Below, piece after piece: positions 15,001 through 30,000 of a stretch of DNA of 64,000 nucleotides. The notes beneath the pieces are model-generated. The model was given only the letters and a program-made list of their open reading frames with translations, made no database searches and was not told the DNA's origin. The position numbers and the translations under genes were made by a program. Positions within the stretch are counted from its first letter, which is position 1, and each line of letters begins with the position of its first letter. The stretch comes from Archivesica marissinica (taxonomy: Eukaryota > Mollusca > Bivalvia > Venerida > Vesicomyidae). Location: assembly GCA_014843695.1 (NCBI GenBank), contig CM026397.1, forward strand, positions 44,121,684 through 44,185,683, read 5' to 3'.

Positions 15001-18000
15001 GTATTTCTGTGTATTATAGTGTACAGTGCAGTGTTATAGTGTACAGTGCAGTATTTCTGTGTGTTATAATGTACAGTGCAGTACTTCTGTGTGTTATAGT
15101 GTACAGTGCATTATTTATGTGTGTTATGTTGTACAGTGCAGTATTTCTGAGTGTTATAGTGTACAGTGCAGTATTTCTGTTTGTTATAGTGTACAGTGCA
15201 GTATTTATGTGTGTTATAGTGTACAGTGCAGTATTTATGTGTGTTATAGTGTACAGTGCAGTATTTCTGTGTGTTATGTTGTACAGTGCAGTATGTCTGT
15301 GTGTTAAAGTGTACAGTGCAGTGTTATAGTGTACATTACAGTATTTCTGTGTGTGATAGTGTACAGTGCAGTGTTATAGTGTACATTGTAGTATTTATGT
15401 GTGTTATTGTGTACAGTGCAGTGTTATAGTGTACAGTACAGTATTTATGTGTGTTATAGTGTACAGTGCAGTACTTCTGTGTGTTATAGTGTACAGTGCA
15501 GTGTTATCGTGTACAGTGCAGTATTTCTGTGTGCTATAGTGTACAGTGCAGTATTGCTGTGTGATATAGTGTACAGTGAAGTGTTATAGTGTACAGTGCA
15601 GTATTTCTGTGTATTATAGTGTACAGTGCAGTACTTCTGTGTGTTATAGTGTACAGTGCAGTGCTATAGTGTAGAGTGCAGTATTTCTGTGTATTATAGT
15701 GTACAGTGCAGTACTTCTGTGTGTTATAGTGTACAGTGCAGTGTTATAGTGTACAGTGCAGTATTTCTGTGTGTTATAGTGTACAGTACAGTATTTCTGT
15801 TTGTTATAGTGTACAGTACAGTATTTCTGTTTGTTATAGTGTACAGTGCAGTATTTATGTGTGTTATAGTGTACAGTGCAGTATTTCTGTTTGTTATAGT
15901 GTAAAGTGCAGTATTTCTGTGTGTTATAGTGTACAGTACTGTATTTCTGTGTGTTATAGTGTACAGTGCAGTATTTATCTGTGTTATAGTGTACAGTGCA
16001 GTATTTATGTGTGTCATAGTGTACAGTGCAGTGTTATAGTGTACAGTGCAGTATTTCCGTGTATTATAGTGTACAGTGCAGTGTTATAGTGCACAGAGCA
16101 GTATTTATGTGTGTTATAGTGTACAGTGCAGTATTTCTGTGTGCTATAGTGTACAATGCCGTGTTATTGTGTACAGTGCAGTATTTATGTGTGTTATAGT
16201 GTACAGTGCAGTGTTATAGTGTACAGTGCAGTATTTCTGTGTGTTATAGTGTACAGTGTAGTATTTCTGTGTGTTATAGTGTACAGTGCAGTACTTCTGT
16301 GTGTTATAGTGTACAGTGCAGTATTTATGTGTGTTATAGTGTACAGTGCAGTATTTATGTGTGTTATAGTGTACAGTGCAGTATTACTGTGTGTTATGTT
16401 GTACAGTGCAGTATGTCTGTGTGTTATAGTGTACAGTGCAGTGTTATAGTGTACAGTACAGTATTTATGTGTGTGATAGTGTACAGTGCAGTGTTATAGT
16501 GTACAGTGCAGTATTTCTGTGTGTTATAGTGTACAGTGCAGTACTTCTGTGTGCTATAGTGTACAGTGCAGTGTTATAGTGTACATTGCAGTATTTCTGT
16601 GTATTATAGTGTACAGTGCAGTGTTATAGTGTACAGTGCAGTATTTCTGTGTGTTATAATGTACAGTGCAGTACCTCTGTGTGTTATAGTGTACAGTGCA
16701 TTATTTCTGTGTGTTATGTTGTACAGTGCAGTATTTCTGAGTGTTATAGTGTACAGTGCAGTATTTCTGTTTGTTATAGTGTACAGTGCAGTATTTATGT
16801 GTGTTATAGTGTACAGTGCAGTATTTATGTGTGTTATAGTGTACAGTGCAGTATTTCTGTGTGTTATGTTGTACAGTGCAGTATGTATGTGTGTTATAGT
16901 GTACAGTGCAGTGTTATAGTGTACAGTACAGTATTTATGTGTGTGATAGTGTACAGTGCAGTGTTATAGTGTACAGTGCAGTATTTCTGTGTGTTATAGT
17001 GTACAGTGCAGTACTTCTGTGTGCTATAGTGTACAGTGCAGTGTTATAGTGTACATTGTAGTATTTATGTGTGTTATTGTGTACAGTGCAGTGTTATAGT
17101 GTACAGTACAGTATTTCTGTGTGTTATAGTGTACAGTGCAGTACTTCTGTGTGTTATAGTGTACAGTGCAGTGTTATCGTGTACAGTGCAGTATTTCTGT
17201 GTGCTATAGTGTACAGTGCAGTATTGCTGTGTGTTATATTGTACAGTGAAGTGTTATAGTGTACAGTGCAGTATTTCTGTGTATTATAGTGTACAGTGCA
17301 GTACTTCTGTGTGTTATAGTGTACAGTGCAGTATTTCTGTGTGTTATAGTGTACAGTGCAGTATTTCTGTGTGTTATAGTGTACAGTGCAGTATTTCTGT
17401 GTGTTATAGTGTACAGTACAGTATTTCTGTGTGCTATAGTGTACAGTGCAGTATTTATGTATGTTATAGTGTACAGTGAAATATTTATGTGTGTTATAGC
17501 GTACAGTGCAGTATGTCCGTGTATTATAGTGTACAGTGCAGTGTTATAGTGTACAGTGCAGTATTTATGTGTGTTATAATGTACAGTGCAGTACTTCTGT
17601 TTGTTATAGTGTACAGTGCAGTATTTCTGTGTGTCATAGTGTACAGTGCAGTATTTCTGTGTGTTATAGTGTACAGTGCAGTATTTCTGTGTGTTATAGT
17701 GTACAGTGCAGTATTTCTGTGTGTTATAGTGTACAGTGCAGTGTTATAGTGTACAGTGCAGTATTTCTGTGTATTATAGTGTACAGTGCAGTGTTATAGT
17801 GTACAGTGCAGTATTTCTGTGTATTATAGTGTACAGTGCAGTGTTATAGTGTACAGTGCAGTATTTATGTGTGTTATAGTGTACAGTGCAGTACTTCTGT
17901 GTGTCATAGTGTACAGTGCAGTATTTCTGTATGTCATAGTGTACAGTGCAGTATTTATGTGTGTTATAGTGTACAGTGCACTATTTCTGTGTGTTATAGT

Positions 18001-21000
18001 GTACAGTGCAGTATTTCTGTGTGTTATAGTGTACAGTGCAGTGTTATAGTGTACAGTGCAGTATTTCTGTGTGTTATAGTGTACAGTGCAGTACTTCTGT
18101 GTGCTATAGTGTACAGTGCATTATTTCTGTGTGCTATAGTGTACAGTGCAGTATTTCTGTGTGTAATAGTGTAAAGTGCAGTATTTCTGTGTGTTTTAGT
18201 GTACATTGCAGTATTTCTGTTTGTTATAGTGTACAGTGCAGTATTTCTGTGTGTTATAGTGTACAGTGCAGTATTTATGTGTGTTATAGTGTACAGTGCA
18301 GTATTTCTGTGTGTTATAGTGTACAGTGCAGTACTTCTGTGTGTTATAGTGTACAGTGCAGTATTTCTGTGTGTTATAGTGTACAGTGCAGTATTTATTT
18401 GTGTTATAGTGTACAGTGCAGTATTTCTGTGTGTTATAGTGTACAGTGCAGTGTTATAGTGCACAGTGCAGTATTTCTGTGTGTTATAGTGTATATTGCA
18501 GTATTTATGTGTGTTATAGTGTACAGTGTAGTATTTCTGTGTGTTATAGTGTACAGTGCAGTATTTCTGTGTGCTATAGTGTACAGTGCAGTATTTCTGT
18601 GTGTCATAGTGTACAGTGCAGTATTATAGTGCACAGTGAGGTATTTATGTGTGTTATAGTGTACAGTGCAGTATTTCTGTGTGCTATAGTGTACACTGCA
18701 GTATTTCTGTGTGTTATAGTGTACAGTGCAGTATTTCTGTGTGTTATAGTGTACAGTGCAGTGTTATAGTGTATAGTGCAGTATTTCTGTTGTACAGTGC
18801 AGTGTTATAGTGTACAGTGCAGTATTTCTGTTGTACAGTGCAGTGTTATAGTGTACAGTGCAGTATTTATGTGTATTATAGTGTACAGTGCAGTGTTATA
18901 GTGTACAGTGCAGTATTTCTGTTTGCTATAGTGTACAGTGCAGTATTTCTGTGTGTTATAGTGTACAGTACAGTATTTCTGTTTGTTATAGTGTACAGTA
19001 CAGTATTTCTGTTTGTTATTGTGTACAGTGCAGTATTTCTGTGTGTTATAGTGTACAGTGCAGTATTTATGTGTGTTATAGTGTACAGTGCAGTGCTATA
19101 GTGTATAGTGCAGTATTTCTGTTGTACAGTGCAGTGATATAGTGTACAGTGCAGTATTTCTGTTGTATAGTGCAGTGTTATAGTGTACAGTGCAGTATTT
19201 CTGTGTATTATAGTGTACAGTGCAGTGTTATAGTGTACAGTGCAGTATTTCTGTTTGTTATAGTGTACAGTGCAGTATTTCTGTGTGTTATAGTGTACAG
19301 TACAGTATTTCTGTTTGTTATAGTGTACAGTACAGTGTTATAGTGTACAGTGCAGTATTTCTGTGTGTTATAGTGTACAGTGCAGTATTTCTGTGTGTTA
19401 TAGTGTACAGTGCAGTATTTCTGTGTGTTATAGTGTACAGTACAGTATTTCTGTGTGCTATAGTGTACAGTGCAGTGTTATAGTGTACAGTGCAGTATTT
19501 ATGTGTGTTATAGTGTACAGTGCAGTATTATAGTGTACAGTGCAGTTTTTGTGTGTATAGTGTACAGTGCAGTATTTCTGTGTATTATAGTGTACAGTGC
19601 AGTGTTATAGTGTACAGTGCAGTATTTATGTGTGTTATAGTGTACAGTGCAGTACTTCTGTGTGTTATAGTGTACAGTGCAGTATTTCTGTGTGTTATAG
19701 TGTACAGTGCAGTATTTCTGTGTGTTATAGTGTACAGTGCAGTATTTCTGTGTGTTATAGTGTACAGTGCAGTATTTCTGTGTGTTATAGTGTACGGTGC
19801 AGTGTTATAGTGTACAGTGCAGTATTTCTGTGTGTTATAGTGTACAGTGCAGTGTTATAGTGTACAGTGCAGTATTTCTGTGTGTTATAGTGTACAGTGC
19901 AGTGTTATAGTGTACAGTGCAGTATTTCTGTGTGTTATAGTGTACAGTGCAGTGTTATAGTGTACAGTGCAGTATTTCTGTGTGTTATAGTGTACAGTGC
20001 AGTACTTCTGTGTGTTATAGTGTACAGTGCAGTATTTTGTTGTATAGTGTACAGTGCAGTATTTCTGTGTGTTATAGTGTACAGTGCAGTGTTATAGTGT
20101 ACAGTGCAGTATTTCTGTGTGTTATAGTGTACAGTGCAGTGTTATAGTGTACAGTGCAGTATTTCTGTGTATTATAGTGTACAGTGCAGTGTTATAGTGT
20201 ACAGTGCAGTATTTATGTGTGTTATAGTGTACAGTGCAGTGTTATAGTGTACAGTGCAGTATTTCTGTTTATTATAGTGTACAGTGCAGTGTTATAGTGT
20301 ACAGTGCAGTATTTCTGTGTGCTATAGTGTACAGTGCAGTATTTCTGTGTGTTATAGTGTACAGTGCAGTATTTATGTGTGTTATAGTGTACAGTGCAGT
20401 ATTTATGTGTATTATAGTGTACAGTGCAGTATTTCTGTGTGCTATAGTGTACAGTGCAGTATTTCTGTGTGTTATAGTGTACAGTGCAGTATTTCTGTGT
20501 GTTATAGTGTACAGTGCAGTATTTATGTGTGTTTTAGTGTACAGTGCAGTATTTCTGTTTGTTATAGTGTACAGTGCAGTATTTCTGTGTGTTATAGTGT
20601 ACAATGCAGTATTTTTGTGTGATATAGTGTACAGTGCAGTATTTATGTGTGCTATAGTGTACAGTGCAGTATTTCTGTGTGTTATAGTGTACAGTGCAGT
20701 ATTTCTGTGTGTTATAGTGTACAGTGCAGTATTTCTGTGTGTTATAGTGTACAGTGCAGTATTTCTGTGTGCTATAGTGTACAGTCCAGTATTTATGTGT
20801 GCTATAGTGTACAGTGCAGTATTTCTGTGTGTTATAGTGTACAGTGCAGTATTTCTGTGTGTTATAGTGTACAGTGCAGTATTTCTGTGTGTTATAGTGT
20901 ACAGTGCAGTATTTATGTGTGCTATTGTGTACAGTGCAGTATTTCTGTGTGTTATAGTGTACAGTGCAGTATATCTGTGTGTTATATTGTACAGTACAGT

Positions 21001-24000
21001 ATTTCTGTGTGTTATAGTGTACAGTGCAGTATTTATGTGTGTTAGAGTGTACAGTGCAGTATTTATGTGTGTTATAGCGTACAGTGCAGTATTTCTGTGT
21101 GTTATAGTTTACAGTGCAGTGTTATAGTGTAAAGTGCAGTATTTCTGTGTATTATAGTGTACAGTGCAGTGTTATAGTGTACAGTGCAGTATTTCTGTGT
21201 GTTATAATGTACAGTGCAGTACTTCTGTGTGTTATAGTGTACAGTGCATTATTTCTGTGTGTTATGTTGTACAGTGCAGTATTTCTGAGTGTTATAGTGT
21301 ACAGTGCAGTATTTCTGTTTGTTATAGTGTACAGCGCAGTATTTATGTGTGTTATAGTGTACAGTGCAGTATTTATGTGTGTTATAGTGTACAGTGCAGT
21401 ATTTCTGTGTGTTATGTTGTACAGTGCAGTATGTCTGTGTGTTATAGTGTACAGTGCAGTGTTATAGTGTACAGTACAGTATTTATGTGTGTTATAGTGT
21501 ACAGTGCAGTACGTCTGTGTGTTATAGTGTACAGTGCAGTGTTATCGTGTACAGTGCAGTATTTCTGTGTGCTATAGTGTACAGTGCAGTATTGCTGTGT
21601 GTTATAGTGTACAGTGAAGTGTTATAGTGTACAGTGCAGTATTTCTGTGTATTATAATGTACAGTGCAGTACTTCTGTGTGTTATAGTGTACAGTGCAGT
21701 GCTATAGTGTAGAGTGCAGTATTTCTGTGTATTATAGTGTACAGTGCAGTACTTCTGTGTGTTATAGTGTACAGTGCAGTGTTATAGTGTACAGTGCAGT
21801 ATTTATGTGTGTTATAGTGTACAGTACAGTATTTCTGTTTGTTATAGTGTACAGTACAGTATTTCTGTTTGTTATAGTGTACAGTGCAGTATTTATGTGT
21901 GTTATAGTGTACAGTGCAGTATTTCTGTGTGTTATAGTGTACAGTGCAGTATTTCTGTGTGTTATAGTGTACAGTACAGTATTTCTGTGTGTTATAGTGT
22001 ACAGTGCAGTATTTATGTGTGTTATAGTGTACAGTGCAGTATTTATGTGTGTTATAGTGTACAGTGCAGTGTTATGTGTACAGTGCAGTATTTATGTGTG
22101 TTATAGTGTACAGTGCAGTATTTCTGTGTGCTATAGTGTACAATGCCGTGCTATAGTGTACAGTGCAGTATTTCTGTGTGTTATAGTGTACAGTGCAGTG
22201 TTATAGTGTACAGTGCAGTATTTCTGTGTGTTATAGTGTAGAGTGCAGTATTTCTGTGTGTTATAGTGTACAGTACAGTATTTCTGTGTGCTATAGTGTA
22301 CAGTACAGTATTTCTGTGTGTTATAGTGTACAGTGCAGTGTTATAGTGTACAGTGCAGTATTTCTGTGTGTTATAGTGTACAGTGTAGTATTTCTGTGTG
22401 TTATAGTGTACAGTGCAGTACTTCTGTGTGTTATAGTGTACAGTGCAGTATTTATGTGTGTTATAGTGTACAGTGCAGTATGTATGTGTGTTATAGTGTA
22501 CAGTGCAGTATTTCTGTGTGTTATGTTGTACAGTGCAGTATGTCTGTGTGTTATAGTGTACAGTGCAGTGTTATAGTGTACAGTACAGTATTTATGTGTG
22601 TGATAGTGTACAGTGCAGTGTTATAGTGTACAGTGCAGTATTTCTGTGTGTTATAGTGTACAGTGCAGTACTTCTGTGTGCTATAGTGTACAGTGCAGTG
22701 TTATAGTGTACATTGTAGTATTTATGTGTGTTATTGTGTACAGTGCAGTGTTATAGTGTACAGTACAGTATTTCTGTGTGTTATAGTGTACAGTGCAGTA
22801 CATCTGTGTGTTATAGTGTACAGTGCAGTGTTATCGTGTACAGTGCAGTATTTCTGTGTGCTATAGTGTACAGTGCAGTATTGCTGTGTGCTATAGTGTA
22901 CAGTGAAGTGTTATAGTGTACAGTGCAGTATTTCTGTGTATTATAGTGTACAGTGCAGTACTTCTGTGTGTTATAGTGTACAGTGCAGTGCTATAGTGTA
23001 GAGTGCAGTATTTCTGTGTATTATAGTGTACAGTGCAGTACTTCTGTGTGTTATAGTGTACAGTGCAGTGTTATAGTGTACAGTGCAGTATTTCTGTGTG
23101 TTATAGTGTACAGTACAGTATTTCTGTTTGTTATAGCGTACAGTACAGTATTTCTGTTTGCTATAGTGTACAGTGCAGTATTTCTGTGTGTTATAGTGTA
23201 CAACGCAGTATTTCTGTGTGCTATAGTGTACAGTGCAGTATTTCTGTTTGTTATAGTGTACAGTACAGTATTTCTGTGTGTTATAGTGTACAGTGCAGTA
23301 TTTATGTGTGTTATAGTGTACAGTGCAGTATTTATGTGTGCTATAGTGTACAGTGCAGTGTTATAGTGTACAGTGCAGTATTTCCGTGTATTATAGTGTA
23401 CAGTGCAGTGTTATAGTGCACATAGCAGTATTTATGTGTGTTATAGTGTACAGTGCAGTATTTCTGTGTGCTATAGTATACAATGCCGTGTTATAGTGTA
23501 CAGTGCAGTATTTCTGTGTGTTATAGTGTACAGTGCAGTGATATAGTGTACAGTGCAGTATTTCTGTGTGTTATAGTGTAGAGTGCAGTATTTCTGTGTG
23601 TTATAGTGTACAGTACAGTATTTCTGTGTGTTATAGTGTACAGTACAGTATTTCTGTGTGCTATAGTGTACAGTACAGTATTTCTGTGTGTTATAGTGTA
23701 CAGTGCAGTGTTATAGTGTACAGTGCAGTATTTCTGTGTGTTATAGTGTACAGTGTAGTATTTCTGTGTGTTATAGTGTACAGTGCAGTACTTCTGTGTG
23801 TTATAGTGTACAGTGCAGTATGTATGTGTATTATAGTGTACAGTGCAGTATTTCTGTGTGCTATAGTGTAAAGTGCAGTATTTCTGTGTGCTATAGTGTA
23901 CAGTGCAGTATTTCTGTGTGTTATAGTGTACAGTGCAGTATTTCTGTTTGTTATAGTGTACAGTGCAGTATTTCTGAGTGCTATAGTGTACAGTGCAGTA

Positions 24001-27000
24001 TTTCTGTGTGTTATAGTGTACAGTGCAGTATTTCTGTGTGTTATAGTGTACAGTGCAGTATTTCTGTGTGCTATAGTGTACAGTGCAGTATTTCTGTGTG
24101 TCATAGTGTACAGTGCAGTATTATAGTGCACAGTGAGGTATTTCTGTGTGTTATAGTGTACAGTGCAGTATTTCTGTGTGTTATAGTGTACAGTGCAGTA
24201 ATTCTGTGTGTTATAGTGTACAGTGCAGTATTTCTGTGTGTTATAGTGTACAGTACAGTATTTCTGTGTGTTATAGTGTACAGTGCAGTGTTATAGTTTA
24301 CAGTGCAGTATTTCTGTGTGTTACAGTGTACAGTGCAGTATGTCTGTGTATTATAGTGTACAGTGCAGTACTTCTGTGTGTTATAGTGTACAGTGCAGTG
24401 TTATAGTGTACATTGCAATATTTCTGTTTGTTATAGTGTACAGTGCAGTGTTATAGTGTACAGTGCAGTATTTCTGTGTATTATAGTGTACAGTGCAGTA
24501 CTGCAGTACTTCTGTGTGTTATAGTGTACAGTGCAGTGATATAGTGTACAGTGCAGTATTTATGTGTGTTATAGTGTACAGTGCAGTGCTATAGTATACA
24601 GTGCAGTATTTCTGTGTGCTATAGTGTACAGTGCAGTATTTCTGTGTGTTATAGTGTACAGTACAGTATTTCTGTGTGTTATAGTGTACAGTGCAGTATT
24701 TCTGTGTGCTATAGTGTACAGTGCAGTATTTCTGTGTGTTATAGTGTACAGTGCAGTGTTATAGTGTACAGTGCAGTATTTCTGTTTGTTATAGTGTACA
24801 GTGCAGTATTTCTGTGTGTTATAGTGTACAGTGCAGTATTTCTGTGTGCTATAGTGTACAGTGCAGTATTTCTGTGTGCTATAGTGTGTGGTTTGTTATA
24901 GTGTAAGTGCAGTATTTCTGTGTGTTGGTACAGTGCAGTATTTCTGTGTGTTATAGTGTACAGTGAGTATTTCTGTGTGTTATAGTGTACAGTGCAGTAT
25001 TTCTGTGTGTTATAGTGTACAGTGCAGTATTTCTGTGTATTATAGTGTACAGTGCAGTATTTCTGTGTGCTATAGTGTACAGTGCAGTATTTCTGTGTGT
25101 TATAGTGTACAGTGCAGTATTTCTGTGTGTTATAGTGTACAGTGCAGTATTTCTGTGTGTTATAGTGTACAGTGCAGTATTTCTGTGTGTTATAGTGTAC
25201 AGTGCAGTATTTCTGTGTGTTATAGTGTACAGTGCAGTATTTCTGTGTGTTATAGTGTACAGTGCAGTATTTCTGTGTGCTATAGTGTACAGTGCAGTAT
25301 TTCTGTGTGTTATAGTGTACAGTGCAGTATTATAGTGCACAGTGAGGTATTTCTGTGTGTTATAGTGTACAGTGCAGTATTTCTGTGTGTTATAGTGTAC
25401 AGTGCAGTATTTCTGTGTGTTATAGTGTACACTGCAGTATTTCTGTGTGTTATAGTGTATAGTGCAGTGTTATAGTTTACAGTGCAGTATTTCTGTGTGT
25501 TACAGTGTACAGTGCAGTATGTCTGTGTATTATAGTGTACAGTGCAGTACTTCTGTGTGTTATAGTGTACAGTGCAGTGTTATAGTGTACATTGCAATAT
25601 TTCTGTTTGTTATAGTGTACAGTGCAGTGTTATAGTGTACAGTGCAGTATTTCTGTGTATTATAGTGTACAGTGCAGTACTGCAGTACTTCTGTGTGTTA
25701 TAGTGTACAGTGCAGTATTTATGTGTGTTATAGTGTACAGTGCAGTGCTATAGTATACAGTGCAGTATTTCTGTGTGCTATAGTGTACAGTGCAGTATTT
25801 CTGTGTGTTATAGTGTACAGTACAGTATTTCTGTGTGTTATAGTGTACAGTACAGTATTTCTGTGTGCTATAGTGTACAGTACAGTATTTCTGTGTGTTA
25901 TAGTGTACAGTGCAGTGTTATAGTGTACAGTGCAGTATTTCTTTTTGTTATAGTGTACAGTGCAGTATTTCTGTGTGTTATAGTGTACAGTGCAGTATTT
26001 CTGTGTGTATAGGTACAGTGCAGTATTTCTGTGTGCTATAGTGTACAGTGCAGTATTCTGTGTTTATAGGTACAGTGCGTATTTTGTGTGTATAGTGTAC
26101 GTGCAGTATTTTGTGTTTAGGTACAGTGCAGTATTTTGTGTGTATAGTGTACAGTGCAGTATTTCTGTGTTTTATAGTGTACAGTGCTTGGTGTGTATTT
26201 CTGAGTATTTCTGTGTTTATAGTGTACAGTGCAGTATTTCTGTGTGTTATAGTGTACAGTGCAGTATTTCTGTGTGTTATAGTGTACAGTGCAGTATTTC
26301 TGTGTGCTATAGTGTACAGTGCAGTATTTCTGTGTGTTATAGTGTACAGTGCAGTATTTCTGTGTGTTATAGTGTACAGTGCAGTATTTCTGTGTGCTAT
26401 AGTGTACAGTGCAGTATTTCTGTGTGCTATAGTGTACAGTGCAGTATTTCTGTATGTTATAGTGTACAGTGCAGTATTGTAGTGCACAGTGAGGTATTTC
26501 TGTGTGTTATAGTGTACAGTGCAGTATTTCTGTGTGTTATAGTGTACAGTGCAGTATTTCTGTGTGTAATAGTGTACACTGCAGTATTTCTGTGTGTTAT
26601 AGTGTATAGTGCAGTGTTATAGTTTACAGTGCAGTATTTCTGTGTGTTACAGTGTACAGTGCAGTATGTCTGTGTATTATAGTGTACAGTGCAGTACTTC
26701 TGTGTGTTATAGTGTACAGTGCAGTGTTATAGTGTACATTGCAATATTTCTGTTTGTTATAGTGTACAGTGCAGTGTTATAGTGTACAGTGCAGTATTTC
26801 TGTGTATTATAGTGTACAGTGCAGTACTGCAGTACTTCTGTGTGTTATAGTGTACAGTGCAGTGATATAGTGTACAGTGCAGTATTTATGTGTGTTATAG
26901 TGTACAGTGCAGTGCTATAGTATACAGTGCAGTATTTCTGTGTGCTATAGTGTAAAGTGCAGTATTTCTGTGTGTTATAGTGTACAGTACAGTATTTCTG

Positions 27001-30000
27001 TGTGTTATAGTGTACAGTACAGTATTTCTGTGTGCTATAGTGTACAGTACAGTATTTCTGTGTGTTATAGTGTACAGTGCAGTGTTATAGTGTACAGTGC
27101 AGTATTTCTTTTTGTTATAGTGTACAGTGCAGTATTTCTGTGTGTTATAGTGTACAGTGCAGTATTTCTGTGTGCTATAGTGTACAGTGCAGTATTTCTG
27201 TGTGCTATAGTGTACAGTGCAGTATTTCTGTGTGTTATAGTGTACAGTGCAGTATTTCTGTGTGTTATAGTGTACAGTGCAGTATTTCTGTGTGTTATAG
27301 TGTACACTGCAGTATTTCTGTGTGTTATAGTGTACAGTGCAGTGTTATAGTTTACAGTGCAGTATTTCTGTGTGTTACAGTGTACAGTGCAGTATGTCTG
27401 TGTATTATAGTGTACAGTGCAGTACTTCTGTGTGTTATAGTGTACAGTGCAGTGTTATAGTGTACATTGCAATATTTCTGTTTGTTATAGTGTACAGTGC
27501 AGTGTTATAGTGTACAGTGCAGTATTTCTGTGTATTATAGTGTACAGTGCAGTACTGCAGTACTTCTGTGTGTTATAGTGTACAGTGCAGTGATATAGTG
27601 TACAGTGCAGTATTTATGTGTGTTATAGTGTACAGTGCAGTGCTATAGTATACAGTGCAGTATTTATGTGTGCTATAGTGTACAGTGCAGTATTTCTGTG
27701 TGTTATAGTGTACAGTACAGTATTTCTGTGTGTTATAGTGTACAGTACAGTATTTCTGTGTGCTATAGTGTACAGTACAGTATTTCTGTGTGTTATAGTG
27801 TACAGTGCAGTGTTATAGTGTACAGTGCAGTATTTCTTTTTGTTATAGTGTACAGTGCAGTATTTCTGTGTGTTATAGTGTACAGTGCAGTATTTCTGTG
27901 TGCTATAGTGTACAGTGCAGTATTTCTGTGTTTTATAGTGTACAGTGCAGTATTTCTGTGTGTTATAGTGTACAGTGCAGTATTTTCTGTGTTATAGTGT
28001 ACAGTGCAGTATTTCTGTGTGCTATAGTGTACAGTGCAGTATTTCTGTGTGCTATAGTGTACAGTGCAGTATTTCTGTGTGTTATAGTGTACAGTGCAGT
28101 ATTTCTGTGTGCTATAGTGTACAGTGCAGTATTTGTGTGTGCTATAGTGTACATTGCAGTATTTCTGTGTGCTATAGTGTACAGTGCAGTATTTCTGTGT
28201 GTTATAGTGTACAGTGCAGTATTGTAGTGCACAGTGAGGTATTTCTGTGTGTTATAGTGTACAGTGCAGTATTTCTGTGTGTTATAGTGTACAGTGCAGT
28301 ATTTCTGTGTGTTATAGTGTACACTGCAGTATTTCTGTGTGTTATAGTGTACAGTGCAGTGTTATAGTGTATAGTGCAGTATTTCTGTGTAATAGAGTGT
28401 ACAGTGCAGTATTATAGTGTACAGTGCAGTATTTCTGTGTGTTATAGTGTACAGTGTAGTGTTATAGTGTACAGTGCAGTATTTCTGTTGTACAGTGCAG
28501 TGTTATAGTGTACAGTGCAGTATTTCTGTTGTACAGTGCAGTGTTATAGTGTACAGTGCAGTATTTCCGTGTATTATAGTGTACAGTGCAGTGCTATAGT
28601 GTACAGTGCAGTATTTCTGTGTGTTTTAGTGTACAGTGCAGTATTTCGATATGTTATAGTGTACTACAGTACAGTATTTCTGTTTGCTATAGTGTACAGT
28701 ACAGTATTTCTGTATGTTATTGTGTATAGTGCAGTATTTCTGTGTGTCATAGTGTACAGTGCAGTATTTCTGTGTGTTATAGTGTACAGTGCAGTATTTC
28801 TGTGTGCTATAATGTACAGTACAGTATTTCTGTTTGTTATAGTGTACAGTGCAGTATTTATGTGTGCTATAGTGTACAGTGCAGTATTTATGTGTGTTAT
28901 AGCGTACAGTGCAGTATTTCTGTGTGTTATAGTGTACCGTGCAGTGTTATAGTGTACAGTGCAGTATTTCTGTGTATTATAGTGTACAGTGCAGTGTTAT
29001 AGTGTACAGTGCAGTATTTCTGTGTGTTATAGTGTACAGTGCAGTACTTATGTGTGTTATAGTGTACAGTGCAGTATTTCTGTGTGTTATAGTGTACAGT
29101 GCAGTATTTCTGTGTGTTATAGTGTACAGTGCAGTATTTCTGTGTGTTATAGTGTACAGTGCAGTATTTCTGTGTGCTATAGTGTACAGTGCAGTATTTC
29201 TGTCTGCTATAGTGTACAGTGCAGTATTTCTGTGTGTTATAGTGTACAGTGCAGTATTTCTGTGTGCTATAGTGTACAGTGCAGTATTTCTGTGTGCTAT
29301 AGTGTACAGTGCAGTATTTCTGTGTGCTATAGTGTACAGTGCAGTATTTCTGTTTGTTATAGTGTACAGTGCAGTATTGTAGTGCACAGTGAGGTATTTC
29401 TGTGTGTTATAGTGTACAGTGCAGTGTTTCTGTGTGTTATAGTGTACAGTGCAGTATTTCTGTGTGTTATAGTGTACACTGCAGTATTTCTGTGTGTTAT
29501 AGTGTACAGTGCAGTGTTATAGTGTATAGTGCAGTATTTCTGTGTATTACAGTGTACAGTGCAGTATTATAGTGTACAGTGCAGTATTTCTGTGTGTTAT
29601 AGTGTACAGTGCAGTGTTATAGTGTACAGTGCAGTATTTCTGTTGTACAGTGCAGTGTTATAGTGTACAGTGCAGTATTTTCTGTGTATTATAGTGTACA
29701 GTGCAGTGCTATAGTGTACAGTGCAGTATTTCTGTGTGTTTTAGTGTACAGTGCAGTATTTCTGTGTGTTATAGTGTACAGTACAGTATTTCTGTTTGCT
29801 ATAGTGTACAGTACAGTATTTCTGTATGTTATAGTGTACAGTGCAGTATTTCTGTGTGTCATAGTGTACAGTGCAGTATTTCTGTGTGTTATAGTGTACA
29901 GTGCAGTTTTTCTGTGTGCTATAATGTACAGTACAATATTTCTGTTTGTTATAGTGTACAGTGCAGTATTTATGTGTGCTATAGTGTACAGTGCAGTATT

